The notes beneath the pieces are model-generated. The model made no database searches. It had not been told where the DNA came from and worked only from the letters and a program-made list of their open reading frames with translations. This document shows, piece after piece, positions 51,887 to 56,691 of a DNA stretch of 56,691 bases. Position 1 is the first letter of the stretch. Each line of letters opens with the position of its first letter. The translations under genes were made by a program, and so were the position numbers. This DNA is from Acidobacteriaceae bacterium (GTDB lineage Bacteria > Acidobacteriota > Terriglobia > Terriglobales > Acidobacteriaceae): NCBI GenBank assembly GCA_027307045.1, contig DAHUXR010000016.1:1-56691 (forward strand), in the 5' to 3' direction.

Positions 51887-52279
51887 ATGAAGAATATTTA
51901 TGTAGGCAATCTGGATTTTAACGTCAGTGAAGATGAGCTTCGGCAGGCTTTTGCAGCTTACGGGCAGGTCGAAAACGTAACAGTTTTGAAAGATCGCGAT
52001 ACCGGACAGCCGCGCGGCTTTGGCTTTGTGGAAATGGCAAATGACGAAGAAGCCGAAAAAGCGATAAGCGCGATGAACGGATACCAACTGGGATCGCGCG
52101 CGTTGAACGTGAATGAAGCACGTCCCAAAACCGGCGGCGGCGGAGGAGGATTTAGTCGTGGTGGTGGCGGAGGCTTTGGCCGTGGCGGCGGTGGTGGTTT
52201 TGGCCGCGGTGGCAGTGGTGGCGGCGGTGGAAGAGGCGGCAATCGCGGTGGCGGTGGGGGCGGCGGACGCAGATACTAA
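51887..52279 (+). CDS. Glycine-rich RRM RNA-binding protein
   Basis: A 130-residue protein. Residues 1-80 are one RNA-recognition motif with RNP2 (KNIYVGNLDF) and RNP1 (PRGFGFVEM). The tail is Gly/Arg-rich (GGGGFSRGGGGGFGRG). Such small RRM proteins, common in cyanobacteria and some other bacteria, bind single-stranded RNA and often respond to cold or stress. AAGAAGG precedes the ATG. A clear terminator follows. Confidence 0.93.
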   Translation: MKNIYVGNLDFNVSEDELRQAFAAYGQVENVTVLKDRDTGQPRGFGFVEMANDEEAEKAISAMNGYQLGSRALNVNEARPKTGGGGGGFSRGGGGGFGRGGGGGFGRGGSGGGGGRGGNRGGGGGGGRRY

Positions 52280-52296
52280 AAAATTGCAAACGCAAG

Positions 52297-52332
52297 AAAG
52301 ACGCAGATCTTCATCCTGCGTCTTTTCTTTTT
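52297..52332 (+). terminator. Rho-independent terminator of the RRM gene
   Basis: AAAGACGCAG pairs with CTGCGTCTTT across a 9-nt loop, followed by TCTTTTT. It may also serve the convergent mqnD gene. Confidence 0.9.
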
Positions 52333-52342
52333 GCTGCGACGT

Positions 52343-53197
52343 TTACACAAACTCTACTTGCGGTTTATGCGGAATAATCCCGGCTTTGTAGCCCATATCC
52401 AGAAGTTTCACCACGGCTTGTTTTCCATCTTCGCCGTAATTCAGCGTCCGATTATTTACATACATGCCGACAAAGCGGTCGGCCATCTGCGGATCCAGAT
52501 CGCGCGCAAATTGCATGGCATACGCCAGCGCGGGCTCGCGATGGTCAAGCGCGTACTGAATGCTGTCACGCAACGCCTTTGTCACTTGCGCAATCAACTC
52601 CGGCCCCAGTTCGCGACGAATCGCATTTCCGCCCAGCGGCAGCGGCAATCCTGTTTGCTCGTGCCACCATTTTCCTAGATCAAGAATGCGTTTCAGTCCT
52701 GAGCGTTCATACGTGAGCTGCCCTTCATGGATGATCAGCCCTGCTTCATACTTCCCCGCCATAACTTCCGGAATGATTCGATCAAACGGCACCACTGCGG
52801 TTTCGATTTTCGGCGCAAAGAGTTTCAGCGCAAGATACGCCGTCGTCATCGTGCCTGGGACAGCAATCTTCATGGTCTTAAGTTCTTCCAGTCCGACCAT
52901 CCGTGGGGAAATCACCATGGGGCCGTACTGTTCGCCCACGCTTCCGCCGCACGCCATCAGCGCGTATTTATCTTGGACGTACGGATACGCGTGGAAGGAA
53001 ATTGCGCTCACGTCATAAAAGCCTTCCATGGCTTTGCGGTTCAGGGTCTCGATGTCCGTCAGCGTGTGGGAAAATTTCAGGCCTGGCACGCGGACTTTGT
53101 TTGTGGCCAGCGCATAGAACATGAAAGCGTCGTCAGAGTCAGGGCTATGAGCGACGCTGATTTCGCGAACTGCGGAAGAAACAGACGAAGATGACAT
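52343..53197 (-). CDS. mqnD: 1,4-dihydroxy-6-naphthoate synthase (futalosine menaquinone pathway)
   Basis: The ATG at 53197, with AGGA 8 bp upstream, gives 284 residues. The MqnD signature AHSPDSDDAFMFYAL lies near the start, with DIETLNRKAMEGFYDVSAIS and GLIIHEGQLTYERSG later. MqnD converts cyclic dehypoxanthine futalosine to the naphthoate core of menaquinone. No other mqn genes are in the window. The fold is periplasmic-binding-protein-like, but there is no signal peptide. Confidence 0.93.
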   Translation of the reverse strand: MSSSSVSSAVREISVAHSPDSDDAFMFYALATNKVRVPGLKFSHTLTDIETLNRKAMEGFYDVSAISFHAYPYVQDKYALMACGGSVGEQYGPMVISPRMVGLEELKTMKIAVPGTMTTAYLALKLFAPKIETAVVPFDRIIPEVMAGKYEAGLIIHEGQLTYERSGLKRILDLGKWWHEQTGLPLPLGGNAIRRELGPELIAQVTKALRDSIQYALDHREPALAYAMQFARDLDPQMADRFVGMYVNNRTLNYGEDGKQAVVKLLDMGYKAGIIPHKPQVEFV

Positions 53198-53314
53198 ACT
53201 TGAAATCCTACAACAGTCTGAGCGTTCCTGCGGGCACAGGAATAATCTCTTTGCTCGTGTAAAAGTTTTCACACCAGCCTGAAGCTGGCCTTCACATTGG
53301 GACCAGAATCGTAA

Positions 53315-53491
53315 TCAGGTTAAGCTTTTTTCAACCGGTTCCTCTTCGGGTGTCACGTCAGGAACAGCACTCGGCGGAGTGACGTGAGGCCGTCGCAAAT
53401 GCCAGCGCAGACGCCAAACCATGGCGCCCACCGCCGCCACAATGGCCACGATGGAGAGCGCTAACAGGACGTACAGGGTCTTCATCAACAT
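53315..53491 (-). CDS. 58-residue single-pass membrane protein
   Basis: A frame too short for usual ORF cut-offs: ATG 53491 (or 53485) to TGA 53315. It encodes one hydrophobic helix (LYVLLALSIVAIVAAVGAMV), a basic flank (WRLRWHLRRPH) and an acidic Pro-rich tail (TPPSAVPDVTPEEEPVEKS). This inside-positive layout is typical of a small membrane protein. It lies between the GT2 gene and mqnD on the same strand. No function is known. Confidence 0.6.
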   Translation of the reverse strand: MLMKTLYVLLALSIVAIVAAVGAMVWRLRWHLRRPHVTPPSAVPDVTPEEEPVEKSLT

Positions 53492-53541
53492 TCGCGGGTA
53501 GCATACCAGAGCTGCACGCCGGGCTGCCCCTGAAAAAGCTC

Positions 53542-55179
53542 TTAGACGCCCACGGGGAAAGGCTTAGTATGCGGCTCCTGCGCAGCCCTGCCACGCCGTT
53601 CAAACCGCCCTTGCAGCAATGACATCAGCCCGGTGTACCAGTATCCCAGCACAAAAAGCAGCAGGAACGGGATCGTCCAGTAATTCCCGCTGCTAAAGGC
53701 GTACGTGCACATCGCCACAAAATACGTTCCCACCAGCAGCTCCAGCCACGGAACAATCCCGAGCCGCCGCCGATATTTCTGTCCCTGCGCCTTATCGGCT
53801 TTCGACTGCACAGCATACTTGGGCGTGCGTTTAAATGACGATTTGATCCCTAGCAGCGCTTCAATCACCGCGCGTGTGTTCGTCAGCGTTAGTCCGATCC
53901 CCAGCGCCATGAGAAATGGAAGAAATAAAAAGGTGCGCGGCCAGCGCCGCGGAAAAAGTTCCTTCTGTGACACCAGATAAAAGCTGGAAATGGAAAACGT
54001 GGACGCCATGAACAGTGGCAGGTCGATCACCAGCATCTGGAACCAGCCGCCAAACGACCGGATAATCATGGCCGGCATGAGCAGCGTGGAAAGAACGATC
54101 ATCAGCGGATAGCTCAGGTTCGCGCTCAGGTGATAAAACGCTTCCACCTTTACGCGGAACGGTGCTTTGCTCTTGAAGACCTTGGGCAGAATTTTCTTGC
54201 CTGTCTGGATCAGCCCTTTGGCCCAGCGTGCCTGCTGGGTCTTGAACGCCGTCATCTCAATGGGCAGTTCCGCCGGGCATTCCACGTCCTGCAAGTATTT
54301 AAACTTCCAACCCGCCAATTGTGAGCGATAAGAAAGGTCCGTGTCTTCGGTCAGCGTGTCGTGTTCCCAGCCGCCCGCGTCCTCGATGGCCTTCCGCCGC
54401 CACATCCCCGCCGTGCCGTTGAAGTTGAAAAACACCTGGCTGCGCGACCGTCCACCGTGCTCCAGCACAAAGTGGCCATCCAGCAAAATGGCCTCGACCT
54501 CGGTAAGGAAAGAATAATTCCGATTCAGGTGCGTCCACCGCGTCTGCACCATGCCGATCTTGGGATCGGTAAAGTGGTGCACCACGCGCATCAGCCAGTC
54601 TTCCGGAGGAACAAAATCAGCGTCAAAAATGGCGACAAGGTCGCCCTTGGCCGTGAGCAGGCCGTTTTGCAGTGCGCCGGCCTTGAACCCTTCGCGGTTG
54701 GTGCGATGAATATAAGTAATCGGATGGCCCAGCGCGGCGTATCGGTCCACCACTGCTTGAGCCACTGTCACTGTCTCGTCGGTGGAATCGTCCAGCACCT
54801 GGATATCGAGCTTGTCTTTGGGATAGTCGAGCTTGCAGATGGATTCCACCAGGCGGTCCACCACAAACTGCTCGTTGTAAATCGGAAGCTGCACGGTCAC
54901 GCGCGGCAGCTCTGCGAACTTTGCCGCTGGCTCGGTCGTCCGGTTCTTGCGGTTGCGGTAATACATGTACACCAGCGCGTAGCGGTGCATGCCGTACCCG
55001 GCGAGGATGACCATCACAATGAAATAAGGAATGAGCAGCGCCAGGTCAAAGCCATTGGGAGAGTAGAGGCCCTTAAAGGTCCTGTCCATAAACTGGCTCT
55101 TGAAATAATGGACGATCCCCTTCTGGGAGTTGACCAGAAGAAACATCACCAAACCGGCGCAGACATTCAACGTATACAC
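53542..55179 (-). CDS. Membrane GT2 glycosyltransferase (cellulose/glucomannan synthase-like)
   Basis: A 545-residue processive-type glycosyltransferase. An N-terminal membrane helix lies at about 45-65, and the GT-A catalytic domain at about 90-330. Its motifs are LDDSTDE at about 129-135, DAD at 186-188, TED at 277-279 and QQARW at 315-319, followed by four or five C-terminal helices. The layout and the Q(Q/R)xRW motif match the CslA-like synthases of beta-linked polysaccharides. No PilZ domain or cellulose cluster is present, so product and control are unknown. The small membrane protein and mqnD follow on the same strand. Confidence 0.92.
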   Translation of the reverse strand: MYTLNVCAGLVMFLLVNSQKGIVHYFKSQFMDRTFKGLYSPNGFDLALLIPYFIVMVILAGYGMHRYALVYMYYRNRKNRTTEPAAKFAELPRVTVQLPIYNEQFVVDRLVESICKLDYPKDKLDIQVLDDSTDETVTVAQAVVDRYAALGHPITYIHRTNREGFKAGALQNGLLTAKGDLVAIFDADFVPPEDWLMRVVHHFTDPKIGMVQTRWTHLNRNYSFLTEVEAILLDGHFVLEHGGRSRSQVFFNFNGTAGMWRRKAIEDAGGWEHDTLTEDTDLSYRSQLAGWKFKYLQDVECPAELPIEMTAFKTQQARWAKGLIQTGKKILPKVFKSKAPFRVKVEAFYHLSANLSYPLMIVLSTLLMPAMIIRSFGGWFQMLVIDLPLFMASTFSISSFYLVSQKELFPRRWPRTFLFLPFLMALGIGLTLTNTRAVIEALLGIKSSFKRTPKYAVQSKADKAQGQKYRRRLGIVPWLELLVGTYFVAMCTYAFSSGNYWTIPFLLLFVLGYWYTGLMSLLQGRFERRGRAAQEPHTKPFPVGV

Positions 55180-55269
55180 TCCCCAAGCAGTAACTAAGAA
55201 TCTTACATTTTAACTCAATTTACTATTGGCCATCGGAGGGAGGCACTACCCCTCCGGGCTCATCCCAGC

Positions 55270-56085
55270 TCATCCCATTTTGGCGTGGCTTTGACCCGGA
55301 AGTTCCAAATCCCTCGTCAGGATCGGGTTCATTACCATTCGCTCGACATCCTCTCCTATCGGTCCGCGCTCATCCGTCTTGATCCGCGGCAAATTCTTGT
55401 TTTCCTCTGCGTTCTCTGCGGTAAAAGATGTGTAGTATTCCCTCAACCCCGGAATGTCCCGCGTAAATATCGGCCCGGGAGTCTCAACAGCCGTCTCCTC
55501 TTGCATCGCGACCTTCTCTTCCACTGTATCCGTCACTAGGTCGTCGTCCGCAGCCTTTCCAAACGTTGTCTGCCCCACGTTCGTCATCGCCAGCTGCATC
55601 GAGTACAACAACAGCCCGGCCTTCTTCGTTGAGATCGTGTCGTCAATCAGCGCCTTTTGTATTCGCATCAGTCCCATCTGGATAGAATTGGCGTCCTCCG
55701 CCGCGGGCAGCCGCAACGCCAGCGCACGCGCCTCCATCATCTGCCTGTGAGCGTAGCAATAAATATGGTTCCGCATCTGCGGTGACCCGCAGCTCGTTCC
55801 GTCCTGCCTCACCCACCGGCAGCGCGGAGCATCGTTTGCCCGCCGCAACCCTTGCTGCAACTTCTCATCAAAGGCCCGCTTCCGCTCCCGGTCTTCGGCA
55901 TCCATCTCCTGAGTGAGCCAGGGATTCTGCTCCATCAGGCTCCTGAGCGCGCTGTAGCCCTCGGCTACCCGCTTCACCAGCGCTGACGCCTCTTGCCGGA
56001 TCTGCTCCCGTGCCAAATCCTGCCGCATAACTTCGTTGTTTTCATTATCTGAAATCCTGTTGCCATTCATCGATCCAATCGTCAT
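55270..56085 (-). CDS. Cys/His-motif hypothetical protein with a repeat-derived C-terminal tail
   Basis: The ATG at 56085 (AAGG 9 bp upstream) is preferred to a TTG 20 codons earlier; the product is 271 residues. The centre has RCRWVRQDGTSCGSP, then YCYAHRQMM, a C-x8-C...C-x2-H arrangement that may bind zinc; similar proteins are, to my knowledge, common in Acidobacteria, without known function. Helices flank it. The last 50 or so residues (FTAENAEENKNLPRI onward) are encoded by sequence matching the intergenic ACCGCAGAGAACGCAGAGG and CCGCGGAT-type repeats, so the tail looks like a recent extension. Confidence 0.72.
   Translation of the reverse strand: MTIGSMNGNRISDNENNEVMRQDLAREQIRQEASALVKRVAEGYSALRSLMEQNPWLTQEMDAEDRERKRAFDEKLQQGLRRANDAPRCRWVRQDGTSCGSPQMRNHIYCYAHRQMMEARALALRLPAAEDANSIQMGLMRIQKALIDDTISTKKAGLLLYSMQLAMTNVGQTTFGKAADDDLVTDTVEEKVAMQEETAVETPGPIFTRDIPGLREYYTSFTAENAEENKNLPRIKTDERGPIGEDVERMVMNPILTRDLELPGQSHAKMG
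55380..55430 (-). repeat. Dispersed repeat inside coding sequence
   Basis: On the minus strand TTTTACCGCAGAGAACGCAG, then AATTTGCCGCGGATCAAGAC, place two repeat-family members in tandem within the reading frame of the gene at 55270. Confidence 0.65.
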
Positions 56086-56691
56086 GTCGCACATCCTTTT
56101 TTGCGCGTTTTCCGCCACTGACCGGCCGCCGTAGGCACTACTCAAAATCCGTTTTTGGCGAAATCAATCAACTTTAGTATGGATTACCTGTACGAATCAA
56201 TTGCGAAAGAGGACATGCGATGAGGTTTGTTGGCCAATGAGGACACGCGAGAAACTCTCATCGAAACTGAGCAGCTAGGCAGTGCTCTCTCGGACGATGT
56301 GGTGTCACCCGTTATCAGACTTTGTAAACTCACCGAATTATGGAAGCTCCGCTAAAAATCTCATCGGCTTCCATGCACGTGTGGCGCAGCCCGGGGTCCC
56401 CGACGAGCCCGGTTTTGGCTCGTTGGGGTGGAGGCGCCCTCGGCTGTGACGGGCGATGCCCACTCCACAGACAGGCGCAATCGCTGAAACCTTACAAGGT
56501 ACCAGTCCCGCTCCAGCGGGACGGCTGATAATAGCCCGGCATGTTGCCGAAGCGCGTAGCGCGCGCCGAGGCATAAATGCCGGGTAAGCAAAAGAACCGC
56601 TCTCCTCCACTCTGCCGAAGGCTCACGCGCAGCGCAGCGGAGCAAGCAGGGAAATACAGGAAAATAGATGATGTTCCACAAAGGCTATTGC
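56086..56691. other. Gene-free end of window with palindromic elements
   Basis: No gene is supported. It holds GAGGACATGCGA (about 56210) and GAGGACACGCGA (about 56239) as near-direct repeats. A strong hairpin CCCCGACGAGCC-7 nt-GGCTCGTTGGGG lies at 56398-56428, and a palindrome GTCCCGCT-CC-AGCGGGAC at 56505-56522. GC-rich REP-like sequence follows, with CCGGCATG and ATGCCGGG (about 56537-56583). Confidence 0.6.

Noticed and set aside
56205-56260. Insertion-sequence end (GAGGACATGCGA / GAGGACACGCGA)
   Set aside because: Only two short near-direct repeats; no transposase or opposite end is visible in the window.
1-56691. CRISPR arrays, tRNA and rRNA genes, prophage
   Set aside because: No regularly spaced 25-40 bp repeats, no cloverleaf or rRNA core motif and no phage structural or integrase genes were recognised by eye.

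Overview
The window is about 56.7 kb of moderately GC-rich chromosomal DNA, most likely from a member of the Acidobacteriota (class Terriglobia or a relative). This is inferred from gene content, not from a marker gene. The indicators are: an ECF sigma factor paired with a zinc-finger/TPR protein; a winged-helix-TM-TPR regulator; a TonB receptor with a carboxypeptidase-like N-terminal domain; the futalosine menaquinone enzyme MqnD; a Cys/His-motif protein of a type I associate with this phylum; and many short dispersed intergenic repeats. No rRNA, tRNA or CRISPR array was seen.

Layout. 0-5 kb: the truncated zinc-finger/TPR gene and its ECF sigma factor, a membrane metal-dependent hydrolase, a seven-bladed secreted beta-propeller, then 1.2 kb of repeat-rich non-coding DNA. 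5-10 kb: an ABC ATPase/permease pair (MacB/LolCDE type), a composite inverted repeat, an exported esterase, a VKOR-like thiol oxidoreductase, a DUF302 protein and an alpha/beta hydrolase. 10-19 kb, all minus strand: cytochrome bd oxidase (cydAB), a ChrA-type transporter, a propeller protein, a duplicated DUF1259 protein, and a coupled TSUP / hemerythrin / His-Met-rich outer-membrane protein set. 19-29 kb: a complete RND tripartite efflux operon bracketed by two small Cys/His-rich secreted proteins, a GDSL hydrolase and a TonB-dependent receptor. 29-33 kb: a tightly coupled five-gene minus-strand operon with a bufferin-like cysteine-rich precursor peptide, an MNIO (DUF692) enzyme, a DUF2063 partner, a DoxX protein and a secreted HExxH peptidase.

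33-44 kb: a polyprenyl synthase, a degenerate receiver protein, xseB, an NTF2-like protein, a fused homocysteine methyltransferase/MTHFR, a lipoprotein propeller, an internally deleted IS630-type miniature element, a Fic AMPylase with a likely operator pair, and two PhoU-like proteins. 44-57 kb: the winged-helix/TPR regulator, small secreted proteins, a di-heme cytochrome c, a HEPN protein, an OmpR-family response regulator (with a fossil copy of its 3' end 6 kb away), a glycine-rich RRM protein, mqnD, a GT2 glycosyltransferase and a protein whose C-terminal tail appears to be made from a dispersed repeat.

The strongest candidate for an unusual system is the bufferin-type RiPP operon at 29.1-32.7 kb. 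It has alternative hairpins between the precursor and enzyme genes and an appended peptidase gene. It lies next to efflux, TonB and Cys/His-rich proteins that together suggest a metal-stress neighbourhood; copper is suggested by the family, not shown by the sequence. The second notable theme is a modular family of intergenic repeats that builds inverted-repeat elements and has entered at least one coding region.
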